This document shows, in pieces, positions 34,080 through 44,914 of a stretch of 64,000 nucleotides of DNA. The notes under the pieces were generated by a model, which ran no database searches, was not told the origin of the DNA, and saw only the letters and a program-made list of their open reading frames with translations. The stretch is from Molanna angustata (taxonomy: Eukaryota > Arthropoda > Insecta > Trichoptera > Molannidae), in the NCBI GenBank assembly GCA_963576475.1, contig OY754980.1, forward strand, positions 20,779,822 through 20,843,821, given 5' to 3'. Each line of letters begins with the position of its first letter. The first letter of the stretch is position 1. Position numbers and translations under genes: made by a program.

Positions 34080-34190
34080 TTTCTGGCCTCTTCCCAATTT
34101 ATCGTCTATGAAGACTGTTGGGGTCAGCAATCCTCGTCCTCAGGCTGTTCACTCATCGGTTCTGGGCCGCCTCCTTAAATTCACTCTTAC
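34080..34190 (-). mobile_element. Possible LINE C-terminal remnant
   Basis: The minus strand reads KEAAQNR, stop, VNSLRTRIADPNSLHRR, stop, IGKRPERRRS. The A-x-x-R, ADPx, GxRPExx order is seen at the ends of insect LINE proteins. Two stops in about 35 codons. Confidence 0.4.
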
Positions 34191-34199
34191 TACTTGAAA

Positions 34200-34850
34200 A
34201 TGTGCTTTGCACCAAACCGGTTGTTGGTTGTAGTCAAACAACATAAATATTTAATATTTATAAACAATTAAAAAAGTTTTTCATAAGTAGTTATTTGATT
34301 TTTTATCCTCGTTGTGTATATTGTCTATATCTTTTGTTAGGGGTATGTGATGTAATGGTGTGTCTTTTTCAAATATTAAAAAAATACTAATCTTTTATAT
34401 ATCATTATTCTTCTTAAATTTATTTATACATACTATCGTTTTTTTTAATTAAGTACCTCCAATTTTTGATCACATCCCCATATATCTGGTCCTCGTGTTG
34501 AAAACTCAGTTTTAATTTGTTAGTAAATATTCCTCTATCCTATTATTTCTGTAATCCTCTAGGCAAAAATATGGTGGAATAGTATGTGTCATTATTTCAA
34601 CGTTTCCTTATCAAATGCAACACACTCTTGCGGTTTGAAACTGAACTAATCGTCACGGTTTTTACCCCAACATACATAACATAATAATGTACAATGTACA
34701 TTGTACATTCATCGCAATCATGCTATGTACCCACATAATTATTATTGTCATTAGAGCAAATGTGACTTTTTTTTAACTCTACGCAATCGAAATATTAATC
34801 TAAAAATTTTACTACACTAACTCGTTTGAAATTTATTAAAATAAATTCAA
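34200..34850. other. Unassigned AT-rich DNA with a 22-bp perfect palindrome
   Basis: The 22 bases at 34687-34708 are their own reverse complement (arms ATGTACAATGT). Nothing else recognised. Confidence 0.4.
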
Positions 34851-34854
34851 ATCC

Positions 34855-35150
34855 AAATTAGATTATCCTATGGACCGAAATGGTCACCAACACTGAAGTG
34901 TTACGAAGTGCTGGCGTGGGAAGAGAATTGTTGTCCAGTATAAGAATTAGAAAGATGGCATGGCATACCTGGGACACATTCTCCATAAAAATATCATCAT
35001 GAATGGAAATATTGAGGGTAGTTACAGTGTTGATAGGAGGCAGATGTCTTGGATAAAAAACACATGAGTATGGACCTGTTAGCTCAAGCGAGACGGAGAT
35101 GCCTGTGCTAAAGTAGACGAAAAGGAGGATTGTAGGATTCTTTATGTTTT
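34855..35150 (+). mobile_element. LINE ORF2 C-terminal remnant
   Basis: The plus strand reads NTEVLRSAGVGRELLSSIR and KMAWHTWDT near 34885-34975, then RRQMSWIKNT and VWTC near 35036-35078. This is the order NTxVLRRxxxxxELLxxIxxRKMxWLGHxxR, then RRxxSWLKNLRxW, of a common insect LINE. Stops and frameshifts are present. Confidence 0.75.
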
Positions 35151-35159
35151 GTATATAAT

Positions 35160-36050
35160 TTTTTTTATGAATTCAAATAACCTTTATTGAATCTAAAATC
35201 CGTTCCTTTTTTAAAATACCTATAATATTTATCTTTCTTTCGATACTTAAAAATAAGTTTTGATGTAGGTAGCAAATTTATATTTTTCTTTATCGTTGTT
35301 CCTGAAAACTTTTCAAAATTTTAATAAATAAGGTATTGAATGATTTTCTATTTCATAACGAAATGTTTTTGACCTGTTTATTTTATCTGTGCATGCGTCA
35401 TAACGAATTCGTTCAATCGATTTCTTAAAAGCGTTTTCCTAAATTTATTTTTAAAATTTCATTAAAAAGGTGCCTTACCTCAAAAATATAAAAAAACAAG
35501 GTAGGTATTATGAATGTATGTAATGATAATACGCTTAATTCATTTCATTAATTTCCATTTTTATTACTTAAAAATGCATTATTGTAAAGAATGATTTTTT
35601 TTATTCTTTTTTGATAATTTCGTAAGGAACACGTGATTTTAACTTCATTAATTTTGTGTGTCGTCTGTCTTTTTATTATATACAGTGTCTCTTTTAAGGT
35701 AGGCAGATATAACTTTACGCCATACATTCCTTTGTTGACATATATTATTCGCTTTATTTATATTCGTACACCGCTTCCATCTGTAATGATGTAATTTATA
35801 TGGTATCTTTCGTGGTCGACATCTTCCTCACATGCATATTTTTTTTCATTTAATTTTTATTTATTTACTACATAAATATATTTTTAAGTAAAAATAATAA
35901 TAATGGTTCACTTAAATAGCGCCTTTTTTTGTACCCACCTCAAGGGCGCAAGGATCCTCCTGTATTTTTATCGTACGATTTTTATCTTTGCTGATATGGA
36001 TGTATTAATTTTTTTCCAATATACCTATATTCAGTTCATTGTTGCTAAAA
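35160..36050. other. Unassigned AT-rich DNA
   Basis: Nothing recognised. Confidence 0.4.
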
Positions 36051-36055
36051 TATAA

Positions 36056-36262
36056 ATTAATAAAATTCAGTCAGTTTTAAATGCTGCAGCCAGTCTCATC
36101 ACCGGAGTCACCAGGTTTTCTCACATCTCTCACAATCTCCGCAGTCTGCATTGGCTTAAAGTTCCTGAAAGGATTGAATATAAGCACTGTCTCATGATCT
36201 TCAAAGCACTTCACGGTATATCCTACTTACTACTCCGAACTTTGCATTCCTCTTTCAATTAA
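36056..36262 (+). mobile_element. L2/CR1-like LINE reverse-transcriptase fragment
   Basis: A single open frame reads IQSVLNAAASLITGVTRFSH, then NLRSLHWLKVPERIEYK and CLMIFKALHGISYLLLRTLH to a TAA. LNAAARLI, LHWLPVxxRI and FKALHG are diagnostic of the region after the catalytic core in L2/CR1-type reverse transcriptases. About 68 codons without a stop suggests a younger copy than most here. Truncated on both sides. Confidence 0.85.
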
Positions 36263-36264
36263 CG

Positions 36265-36525
36265 ACAGACGATCATCATTTCGTTATATAAATCATCCAA
36301 ATTATATTCTATTGCCAATACCTACTTCAAGTCATAAAGTCATACTTTATGAATAAAGAAATACTCATTGTTCTTTAATTTCTTATAAGTACAGCACTTT
36401 TTTATTTGATTCAAAATTTTGAATTTAGAAAATAGAATATCTCATAAGAGATTCTTCACATATAACGCATAATATAATATTATAAATATGTAGGTAGATA
36501 CCACCAGTTCGTTCGTGTTAAAATG
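36265..36525. other. Unassigned AT-rich DNA
   Basis: Nothing recognised. Confidence 0.4.
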
Positions 36526-36529
36526 AGAA

Positions 36530-36890
36530 TACACCGTTGTTAAGTTGGACATTGCCAGTTCTACGTAGAAAGTGCACAGCTCGCTAGCTGTTCGTCAGTC
36601 AAGGCAGTTGCGCGCGGCAACATTGCGCTGGCGTCATTACTAATTTTAAAATTCGTACCCTCCTATACAAATTTCTCGGTATGTTGCATGTAAAATCGAA
36701 TCACAAAACGAAAAGGGAACGACCATCACTCAGCGCGGAGTTCTTTCGTCCAAAAGTTGAAATATACCTTTTTGTAACGAGGAAAACCTTGACGTGTTTT
36801 TCAATACGAGTGCGCAATGCGGTCTCGAATGGTGGGCTCTCGGAAAAGCTGAACCGGCGCGGCGTAGAATGGCGCTATATTTGAATTGGA
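36530..36890. other. CpG-richer unique block
   Basis: CpG-containing, complex sequence (CAGTTGCGCGCGGCAACATT at 36605; GAACCGGCGCGGCG at 36850) with an arthropod initiator-like TCAGTC at 36595-36600. No TATA box or downstream element was seen at proper spacing. A 67-codon open frame (36681-36884) has no recognisable domain. Possible promoter or conserved element. Confidence 0.3.
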
Positions 36891-36899
36891 AAAAAATAT

Positions 36900-37960
36900 C
36901 ATAACCAAAAATTTATATATTTTTTTTATATGTTATTGTTTATAATTTATGGAAAAAAATTCAAATATGCACGTAGAAAAATATGAAATGAAAACTTATT
37001 AACTATGTTTTTGACCTCTTTTACAACTTTAATGAAATATAATAACTAAAATCTTCCTCTCAAATATTTTAGAACGCGGTAGCGAGTTTGTTAGTTGTAA
37101 AAAAACGATACAAAATAATAAATTATCATTTTTATCTATCAATATTGTGTATGGCGTTCGATTATATCTGCCTATCCCTATTTAAATATTTCCGTAAAAT
37201 AAATTTAAAAAAAACATGTTTTCGCACTTTCCTTTTATGTTTGAAAAAATTACTTTTTCAGAAATGGTTTTTACAATTTTTTTATCATCAGCTTTCCTGT
37301 GTCGATATAATCTTAACAAAGATATAATGCACTATGTTTTATTATTCAAGTATATATTAAACTTACTTCTGTTAAAAACAAAGACAAAAACATTAAAAAC
37401 GTAGTTTTATTTTTTTTTTTATTTTGTTTTTCTCGGGTGTGTGTTTTTAATCGTTAATCACCTCATGAACGATTAAAACGTTTTCACTAATTCTTAGTAT
37501 TCGTTATTTTTCTATTATAAATATATTCAGAGGGTCTCAGCGCATTTGCACCAAAGTCTAAACATATTCCGTTGCGTGAATCTTTGGCGCGTAGGCGTCA
37601 AGAAAAGTGATGTAGGAACCCAGGTTTATCTTTCATTCATTAGTGTACTGGAAAGGAGACCTTAAAGCCTTGTTTTCAACGTCTGTTTTGCCTCGGTCGC
37701 ACTCGATGAATATATTCTGCAGATTCACAGTGGTGTGCAGAAGTGGGCAGATATAATAATGTTCTTAATTGGCTTTGGCTGTGTATTGTATGTATAATTT
37801 TATAAATCATATGTAGTTGTTCAGCTGGTGTAATCCTTTTCCGGTGGATTACTTATTAATTAACATACTTGAAAAAGATAAAAGGGGTGTGAATTTTATC
37901 AATAACAAAACCTGTGGAAAGAAGTATTTACAATAAATATATTTTTTGTATTTTAAAATA
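36900..37960. other. Unassigned AT-rich DNA
   Basis: Overlapping hydrophobic AT-driven open frames at 37088-37404 are not credible genes. Nothing else recognised. Confidence 0.4.
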
Positions 37961-37966
37961 CAGTTC

Positions 37967-38170
37967 TCACTTTACTTTTACGTAATTCTCCGCCATCAGC
38001 TGCGTCATTGCTCGATTATTTAAAGCCCCGGTTCCCATCCAGTCAGCCACTGTACGGCCTCCGGGATATCCATTCACCCCTCCCGGATATCTCCTCGTCA
38101 GGCACTCCTCTACCAGGTGTTGGACATTCTGGTTATTTGCTCCACAATAACACTCCGCAGAATCCAAAAA
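37967..38170 (-). mobile_element. LINE ORF2 C-terminal zinc-knuckle-like fragment
   Basis: The minus strand reads SAECYCGANNQNVQHLVEEC then LTRRYPGGVNGYPGG and ADWMGTGALNNRA to a stop at 37967. CxCGxxxQTxxHxxxxCP followed by RxxGG and a Trp-containing end is the C-terminal signature of Jockey-clade-type LINE proteins. One continuous frame of 66 codons, lacking all upstream domains. Confidence 0.75.
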
Positions 38171-38174
38171 TACA

Positions 38175-38520
38175 ATTTATTACAGCATTTATACATCCAG
38201 ATACAATATAATACAAATAAAGATACAGAAAAATTTCTTGAACCTAGATGCAAACGTAAACTTCTTCACTGGGTTAAGAGCTTGTTCTGAAGCAGTTTAT
38301 GATTTTATATAATATTTTGTTCATGATTTTAGTGCACTTGTGTGTCTATAATTGTAAGTTTTCGTAAAGTAATTTATTGATTAAAGTTTTGTCTGTATTT
38401 TTTGTCCTTTTATTGATTCCGTTTTTAAATGTACCTACCTACGTATGAATGATTTGACTCCAAGGAATTTAAAATCTCTTTGACCAAAAGTTTATTGTTT
38501 AGTATTTAGTTAGTATTTAT
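38175..38520. other. Unassigned AT-rich DNA
   Basis: Nothing recognised. Confidence 0.4.
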
Positions 38521-38524
38521 TCTT

Positions 38525-38720
38525 CTTCCTTGACCTTCTCCTCACCGCTGCTGGATATAGACTATAGCCCTCTTCCATCAGCTTTCACTTGTTTTTGTCT
38601 TCCTCCCATTTCATCCACGTGCTTCCAGCCAAATGGACAATGTCGTCAGAGCGGCTCTTAGGGGTTTTACCAACGTTCCTTTTGTTTGATTTTGTCCTCT
38701 ACTGACAATCCTCTATAGCC
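38525..38720 (-). mobile_element. LINE ORF2 C-terminal remnant
   Basis: The minus strand reads NVGKTPKSRSDDIVHLAGST, then WMKWEEDKN, stop in place of a residue, KLMEEGYSLYPAAVRRRSRK. It aligns with VGRPxxRWxDDIxxxAGxxW...DRxxWKxxEEAYVQQW. The GCTGCTGGATATAGACT on plus is the complement of the YVQQW end. Confidence 0.75.
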
Positions 38721-38724
38721 ATGT

Positions 38725-39570
38725 ATCATTTTTTAAACGTGGAGGACAGTAGCTATTAGGATTTAGTTCCATCGTACTCTTCCGAAGAATCACGCTAGAT
38801 AGCGTTGGGGAGGGTTTGTAAAATATTGATTCGCATATTAAAAAGACCCGGGTTGTACGAAGGTAGAAATACAGATTTCGTTAAGTTTTAGATGAGTAAT
38901 TATATTATCAAATTTAAATCGCTAGAAAATGCCTGTGTTAGAAAATTAGAGAAATGGGCCGAAAATGGATTTATTATGGAGCACCAAATGCTCAGTTTGA
39001 CATATTTTTTTGCTATTTTGTGTAAAATAAAAATAAACATTGATAATTAAAATAATTAATAGTACCTATGTAATTAGAATCAGGTATTTACAGATACCTA
39101 AATATTTTTGCTCTTATATTTAATGTAAGAAAATATTGTTTAGTGTTTGAATCTATACAAGAAGAACTGTGTGAATATACACGTATTTTGCTTATACTGT
39201 GTGTTGTAATATTAATGAATAAATATATATGCAGCGACCGACCCTATTTTAGTATTACTGAAGTCGTACCAGAGCTAGCTTATATCGTAGCTACAGCCAA
39301 TAGCTAACAAACAAGAGCTAGCTAGCGGACGATCTGGTATAGTCTATTTACAGGAATAGCTTGCGATGTTTTCCGTTATTCGGCGTCCGAATGTCGGAGT
39401 TGTATTCGGATATCGCTTCATCTGTTTGCTCGAGACATAAGACTGAACTACACAACACTAAGATATAACGACCTATGTATAGAATTCTTTACCTAAAACT
39501 TTCTATCCTTATTTGATTTGTCAAATATACACTATTTTTATAGTGTATATTTAACATTTTTTTATTTTAA
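38725..39570. other. Unassigned AT-rich DNA with a short perfect hairpin
   Basis: Hairpin at 39523-39552: AAATATACACTAT and ATAGTGTATATTT around TTTT. Otherwise AT-rich; a less AT-rich patch at 39230-39430 has no recognised identity. Confidence 0.4.
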
Positions 39571-39574
39571 TATG

Positions 39575-39625
39575 TATCCAGAATGTGGCAACTTGTTATT
39601 GAGTGCGTGTTAAATTATTATTATT
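39575..39625 (+). mobile_element. SINE-3 tail fragment
   Basis: CCAGAATGTGGCAACTTGTT then ATTGAGTGCGTGTTAAATTA and a (TTA)n tail, matching the SINE-3 3' end. Confidence 0.6.
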
Positions 39626-39629
39626 ATTT

Positions 39630-40145
39630 TTTTTAATTTATATATTCAATAAAACAATATATACAACAATTATTTGAATTTGTACACTGTTTTTTTTCTC
39701 TTTCCCAAAAAGCATAAAATGCTTGTGCTGAGAAAGTGACTACATTTAGAACGATTCAATCACATAAAAACATAAAGGCATGCACTATAGTTATATAAAA
39801 TCAACAATATTATAACTATAGGTACACGAAAATAAAACATCAATACATAAAAAGCATAAAAAAAATTGTTTGACATATGTAGTACCTGTTAGTTGTCCAA
39901 GAAGCATGATAAAATAAAATAAACTACCTACATATTTTTTGTTTAATTATATTTTTATCTTCGGTCATGTACTATTTTCTTCGGTCATGCATCAAACATG
40001 TCGACAATTAAAATTCGGGTTATTGAGTTTATTTGGTAAACCTCCATTATATATAAAAAGGATAATGTCCCTCATTAACTAGATAATTAAAACCTTACAG
40101 GACAAATTTTGTCGATTACTGGGCATCTAGTCCTGTGCTATAAAG
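39630..40145. other. Unassigned AT-rich DNA
   Basis: Nothing recognised. Confidence 0.4.
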
Positions 40146-40149
40146 ACAT

Positions 40150-40395
40150 TCATCACTATCATTGGCGCTTCAGCCCTGTGTGGGTCCTGGCCTCCTCCAG
40201 AATTCTTCTCCAGCCGTCTCTGTCATCCGCCGCTCTCCTCCAGTTTGCAATTCTGATCGCCCTTATGCCGTCTTCTGTGTCTACTTCTTCTACCCTCTGG
40301 ATTAATGTTAAAATTTTTTTTGGGGATACGACCGTCATTCGTTCAGCTTCTTTCGTTCGTTCTATTTCGTTCGTCAATAACTTCACCATTTCAAC
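40150..40395 (-). mobile_element. LINE ORF2 C-terminal remnant
   Basis: A 76-codon minus-strand frame ends with IRIANWRRAADDRDGWRRIL then EEARTHTGLKRQ. The A-x-DRxxWRxIxxEA end occurs at the C-terminus of several insect LINE proteins. The first half (IERTKEAERMTVVSPKK) is not recognised. No frameshift is needed. Confidence 0.55.
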
Positions 40396-40414
40396 TTAGT
40401 CTAGTAAATGTATT

Positions 40415-40475
40415 AGGATTGAGGATGTATAATATGTTTTTGTTACAAGGGCATATTCATTATTATAAAAATATA
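40415..40475 (+). mobile_element. SINE-1 tail fragment
   Basis: GTTACAAGGGCATATTCATT and an A/T tail match the 3' end of SINE-1. Head absent. Confidence 0.5.
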
Positions 40476-40761
40476 TTTACACGTTCCGCAGATAAATACA
40501 ACATAAGTGTTTTAATGAATAAATATCACTTTTTTCGGGGAATATTCAACAGTTTCGACAATCACAAAAAATACGTATAGTTATCGGTAATAACTTGATA
40601 ATTTTCGTCGTGGAAGGGAGCGGTTTTCACTTATACCAAATTAAGAAAAAAAAAACACAAATTCACGTGACATTCTCGTCTATCTGTACAATGAGCAAGG
40701 ACATCACAGAGAAACCATCCCACGTGGAATAACATGAAAATTATCATTAGAAATAATAGAA

Positions 40762-41612
40762 AACGAGTGGGTTGTGGCCAACGCTATGCTCCTCACTACC
40801 AAGTCACTCCACAAAGTATTCAAATTTTGCATGATAAAAAATTCAACATTTTCTTGAAATGAGTTTGTTAAATTATGTTTGATTAAATATTTTATTATGA
40901 AAACTTTATAATTCTTCAATGCCATTTTATGTAAGTGATGATGTATGTGCATTTTAAGTAATTAGAAAATAAAAAATTAAATTTTAAGTTTCCTGAACTT
41001 GTGGTCACTTTGAAATATTTGACAGTTAAAAATTGAAAAGCTCTGATCAGAAGGGCAAGTCTGGTCAACAAGCGGAATCAAAACCATTTATGTTTACCCA
41101 TATCATGGATATAATTATCTAATGGAGTTCTATAACATATTCATATATTATAGATCTCAATAAGATAATTTTATCCATGATATGGATAAACATGGATGGT
41201 TTTGGTTCCGTCGGTTGACCAGACTTGCCCCCTGATATTCTTCGAAATCTAATGGGGTCTAAGCAAGTATTAGATATACAAATCGGCGAAATTTTAAAAG
41301 AATTGATTGAATACTTTAGTCTACAATCGATAAAGTAGAATAAACACGCCGTACATAGCACACACATATGTGATGAAACTTTCAGAATACAATCTCAACA
41401 TGATACTAGTTGATAGTCTGAAATAAAAAAATGATCTTATAAAATGCTTATTCAAAACTACCCACCCTTTGGGTTAGTGAGGAGTACATTGTGATGAAAC
41501 TTTCAGAATACAATCTCAACATGATACTAGTTGATAGTCTGAAATAAAAAAATGATCTTAAAAAATAGCAAATTCATAACTACCCACCCTTTGGGTTAGT
41601 GAGGAGTAAAAA
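40762..41612 (+). mobile_element. Family-A copy 3 with an insertion and a duplicated 3' end
   Basis: Starts AACGAGTGGGTTGTGGCC and ends GTTAGTGAGGAGTAAAAA. It carries an inverted-repeat element at about 41050-41238. Its last 121 bases occur twice in tandem (TGATGAAACTTTCAGAATAC at 41371 and 41492), each ending TTTGGGTTAGTGAGGAGT. No coding capacity. Confidence 0.8.
41050..41238. mobile_element. CAG...CTG inverted-repeat element, copy 1, inside family A
   Basis: Left end CAGAAGGGCAAGTCTGGTCA, right end GACCAGACTTGCCCCCTG. The arms stay complementary inward through the AATCAAAACCAT/ATGGTTTTGG and CATATCATGGAT parts, making a long foldback. The CAGGGGGGCAAG consensus end recalls hAT elements, but no 8-bp target duplication is clear. 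Related copies lie at 47754 and 50497. Confidence 0.65.
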
Positions 41613-41654
41613 CAATATACAATGATGAAATAATGTGAATAAATGAATAAAAAG

Positions 41655-42142
41655 GAGTTAAAGGGGGGGCCGATTTACTTGCCATCATGCATGTCCACTT
41701 GTGAGTCGGTCTGATGATAATAAAAATATTCCATGTAAAATGACTTCACCCTTCCGTTGTCGTGGTCAGCTACCGCAGCGGACTGTACTGGTGGATCCAG
41801 GATATGATGTGATGGTGCGATGCAGGCGGCACTCAATGTACACCTGCCTTACCTTGTCGTGTTCTAGTCTGTCGTCCAAAGGTGCACATCACCACCGGTC
41901 CCTCTTCCCTCTTCTTGTCGTGTCTTGTCTTGTCTCGTTCCCCTCTACCGTCTCCCAACTCCTGTCTCCCACGTGCACAACCTTGATGGTTAAGTTGACT
42001 CGAAGTCCTTTCACGGACAGTGACCACCGACTGACTACTTGACATGTTTTATTATTCACCCCCTGTACCCTCAAATCGATTTATTGTTATATGTATTGTA
42101 CTACTTTTCATTGCGTTTATATAAACATTAAAGAAAAAAAAA
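41655..42142 (+). other. Candidate processed retrocopy or non-coding transcript end
   Basis: A complex, GC-richer stretch ends in ATTAAAGAAAAAAAAAC at 42127-42143, which looks like a poly(A) signal variant and a genomic A tail. The frames (plus 41701-42042; minus 41833-42074) have no recognisable domain. CT-rich words (CTTGTCGTGTCTTGTCTTGT) occur at 41912-41935. It could also be an unnamed SINE or LINE 3' UTR. Confidence 0.3.
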
Positions 42143-42149
42143 CATCAAC

Positions 42150-42355
42150 AAATGAACTGAAATAACTATTTATTTATTAACATAACACTTTTTTGTACAT
42201 ACGTAAAATTACTTAGTACAAATGGCGGACTTTCTTCCAGTCTTCTTCCAGGCAATTTCTTCCAGTCAACCATCATAACTAGGTACCTAAGTACCTACAT
42301 ATTTACCTATACTTTTGTCAAATTAATAGTATCAAATTATTGTAAATAGTAACAA
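42150..42355. other. Unassigned AT-rich DNA
   Basis: Nothing recognised. Confidence 0.4.
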
Positions 42356-42357
42356 AC

Positions 42358-42632
42358 ACACACCACCACGGTATACTACAAAATTTGGGGTAACCAGCGA
42401 CAGGTGTGCGGGTTTGCATTACCTTAAAAAAGGAAGCATTACACATGCATGTATCTTCACACACCAGTCTCGTATCTCCTGAAAAGACATCGAATGGGTG
42501 GTGAACCTAATTGCTCTGATCTACGTTAGATGTTATTGTTGCCTCTTGTATTAACGATTACCCGCCTCTTACGGGACACCCGAAAACGATTGTAATATAA
42601 AAGTGGAAGCACTATTCTAAGCCGGTGTTTCA
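42358..42632 (-). mobile_element. 285-bp SINE-like repeat, copy 4
   Basis: Full-length on the minus strand from CACCGGCTTAGAATAGTGCT to GTAGTATACCGTGGTGGTG and a TGTG tail. Same family as at 4307. Confidence 0.75.
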
Positions 42633-42692
42633 CAGTATTGAAAAATATACGCATATAAAATAAATACCATAATTAATTATGTATTGTATATA

Positions 42693-42891
42693 AACACTTT
42701 CTTGCACCCCACGCAATTGGCGAGTTTATTGCCATATGGCAATTTCTTCCAACTAACCAGTGTTTCCAGCCCAGAGAAGCAACATTTGTGAATGAAATGA
42801 ATTAAAATAAATTTCTCCTCCGCTGGGAATCGAACCCAAGATCGAGCACAGAAGCCGAAGGGTTTTCCGACTGTGCCTCGGCGATCGGCGT
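42693..42891 (-). mobile_element. SINE-2 with tRNA-like head
   Basis: On the minus strand the head is CGCCGATCGCCGAGGCACAG, with an A-box relative AGGCACAGTCGG and a B box GGGTTCGATTCCC. The body AGCGGAGGAGAAATTTATTT leads to the tail GTTGGAAGAAATTGCCATAT GGCAATAAACTCGCC. The tail resembles the LINE end at 44823. Confidence 0.8.
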
Positions 42892-42894
42892 TGT

Positions 42895-43255
42895 AGTACC
42901 TAAATATTTACATTAATTTCGCTTTGTTCTATTCATGCATCGTATTATACATATTTAAATTCGTTACAATATATTATGATACTAGTAATATATGTAAAAC
43001 TCAAATTAAAAAAAAATGTAAAACTTGAATTATAAAAAAACTATTCCACTTTAACTTCCACTCAAGCAAACAGAGCATAGTAATATATTATATGAATAGT
43101 TAGTACCTACTTCCAATATTAAAAGTCAAGGACATGTCTAATTTACAATGCGTTATCACGATAAACTTATTTAACAGGGTTTGAAAAATGGTTCCAACTC
43201 ATATTTACTCCTCCAAGGTTCCAACAAATAATATTAATAAATAAAAATAACAAAA
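42895..43255. other. Unassigned AT-rich DNA
   Basis: Nothing recognised. Confidence 0.4.
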
Positions 43256-43259
43256 TTAT

Positions 43260-43425
43260 GTAAGAAGCGTGAACAACAGACGAACATGTATAAGACAATG
43301 CATGAATGTTGATGAGGAGATGAATGTATGTCAAGATAGAAAAATGTGCCGCTCGGTTTGTCTGCATACCCCGTGAGGGACATGGCGTGATGGTATGTAT
43401 GTATGTATGTATGTATGTAAAATAA
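43260..43425 (+). mobile_element. RTE-like LINE 3' end with (TATG)n tail
   Basis: A plus-strand frame from 43260 to a TGA at 43374-43376 reads RSVNNRRTCIRQCMNVDEEM and DRKMCRSVCLHTP. This is the NRRACMxxxMDVxEAxxVCxDRxxWRSVVSAYP end of RTE-type ORF2. It is followed by GTGAGGGACATGGCGTGATG and (GTAT)n. It supplies the 3' end that the 285-bp repeats share. Confidence 0.8.
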
Positions 43426-43429
43426 TAAA

Positions 43430-44428
43430 AAAACATTAAATATGCACGAGAATTGTATTTATTACTGAACAAATTATGTTTTGTTAAACTGTATTGAATA
43501 AATCAGGTATTTTAATATGTGATTGCACATAAAATAACAAACAGCATTATAATTTATGCTTTACTAATACATTGTTGTTTTGATTTGTTTCTCGTCTTTG
43601 CACAGTAGAAGGAGAAGAAAATAATATAATAGCAGTTTGTTGGTAAACATCAAACAGCTGTTAGCATTGAAAAGTTTGTAAAAATCTGTGATGGAATTTG
43701 TTATAAAGTTGATGTAAGTAAATGCAAGTCATCTTTGTTACGAACACTTTTTGGCAAATCATTGCGCCATTCATAGCCTATTTACATATAGATGGGGATG
43801 AGTTTAATATAATTTGGGAAAATTATGAATAGAAAGCAACAGATAGCCCTTGTGAATATTTAATATACATACATATTTATACACATCAACCGATGCGATA
43901 TTTGAATTCTACATAACGAACAGCGCATGTGGATAAATAATTTGTCAATTTTAAATATTTTTTCCAAAATTTAAGGTAAAAGTCATAACTCTTTTGAAGA
44001 TGGACGCAATGCACACATACACACACATTTATGTACTTATCTTATACTCGTAGTATGTAATTGAATTGTGACTTCTAATTATTAATAAAAACAAATAAAT
44101 CATGCAAATTTATAGAAATTTTAACAGACGTAAAATTGTTTTTAATTAATCTCGTCTTATAGCTCCACACTTGTTAAAATCGATTATTTCAACAAAACTT
44201 GTTAAAATAGATCATTCATTTATTTAAAATTCACAATGAAATTATCGATAAAAATGGGCAATATTTTACAGTTTTTTTATTTTACTGCTGTGATGATAAA
44301 CAATTTTTTTTTTGTAAAAATAAACAAATTTTTGATGCACATGCCTTCCTAATTAAAAAAAACTAATGTTATAGCACTTTAATTTTAGAAAAATTATGTA
44401 GTTATGGATTGAAGTTGTTAGAAATAGT
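43430..44428. other. Unassigned AT-rich DNA
   Basis: Nothing recognised. Confidence 0.4.
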
Positions 44429-44431
44429 TGA

Positions 44432-44911
44432 ATTAACCCAAACCTACCACAGTACCTTAAAAGCAAATTCACTTATTTATCCAATCATGGACTTCCACTC
44501 CGATCTGCTGAACGTACAACACTATCCATACCTATCCACAATACAGAATTTCTCAGCTCTTCGTTTGAAGTACAATCAGCAAGATTATGGAATAGCCTTA
44601 GTCCGGATATTGCGTCGTCTAACTCACTTAGTATTTTCAAGAAAAAACTAAAAAAGGAATATTTATCCTTGAACACCTGATCCCGTTTTCCTCTCCTGTC
44701 CTTATGAATTGTAATTTTTTTTTGTTTAATAGTATTTAAGTGTTATACGTATTTTATTTGATTTCTTTCACTCTTTTTTATTTGCTGTTGTACATACACA
44801 ATGTTGTCATACTTTGTTATCTGGTTGGTTGGAAGAAATTGCCTAGTAGCAATAAGCCCGCCAGTGTACAATTATATTTGTTTATATTATGTACAAGAAG
44901 ATGTATAAATA
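44432..44911 (+). mobile_element. Jockey/CR1-like LINE: ORF2 C-terminus and 3' UTR
   Basis: One uninterrupted frame, 44432 to a TGA at 44678-44680, reads NPNLPQYLKSKFTYLSNHGL, LPLRSAERTTLSIPIH, SSSFEVQSARLWNSLSPDIA and NSLSIFKKKLKKEYLSLNT. SFxxxxxRLWNSLPxxIRxxxSLxxFKxxLKxxLL is the C-terminal signature of these reverse transcriptases. The 3' UTR contains GGTTGGAAGAAATTGCCTAG and AGCAATAAGCCCGCC and ends in AAATAAATAAATT. All 82 codons are intact, so it is one of the younger insertions. Confidence 0.85.
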
Positions 44912-44914
44912 AAT

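Noticed and set aside
34687..34708. 22-bp palindrome as a protein-binding operator
   Set aside because: AT-rich simple palindrome made of repeated GTACA words; likely chance in low-complexity DNA.
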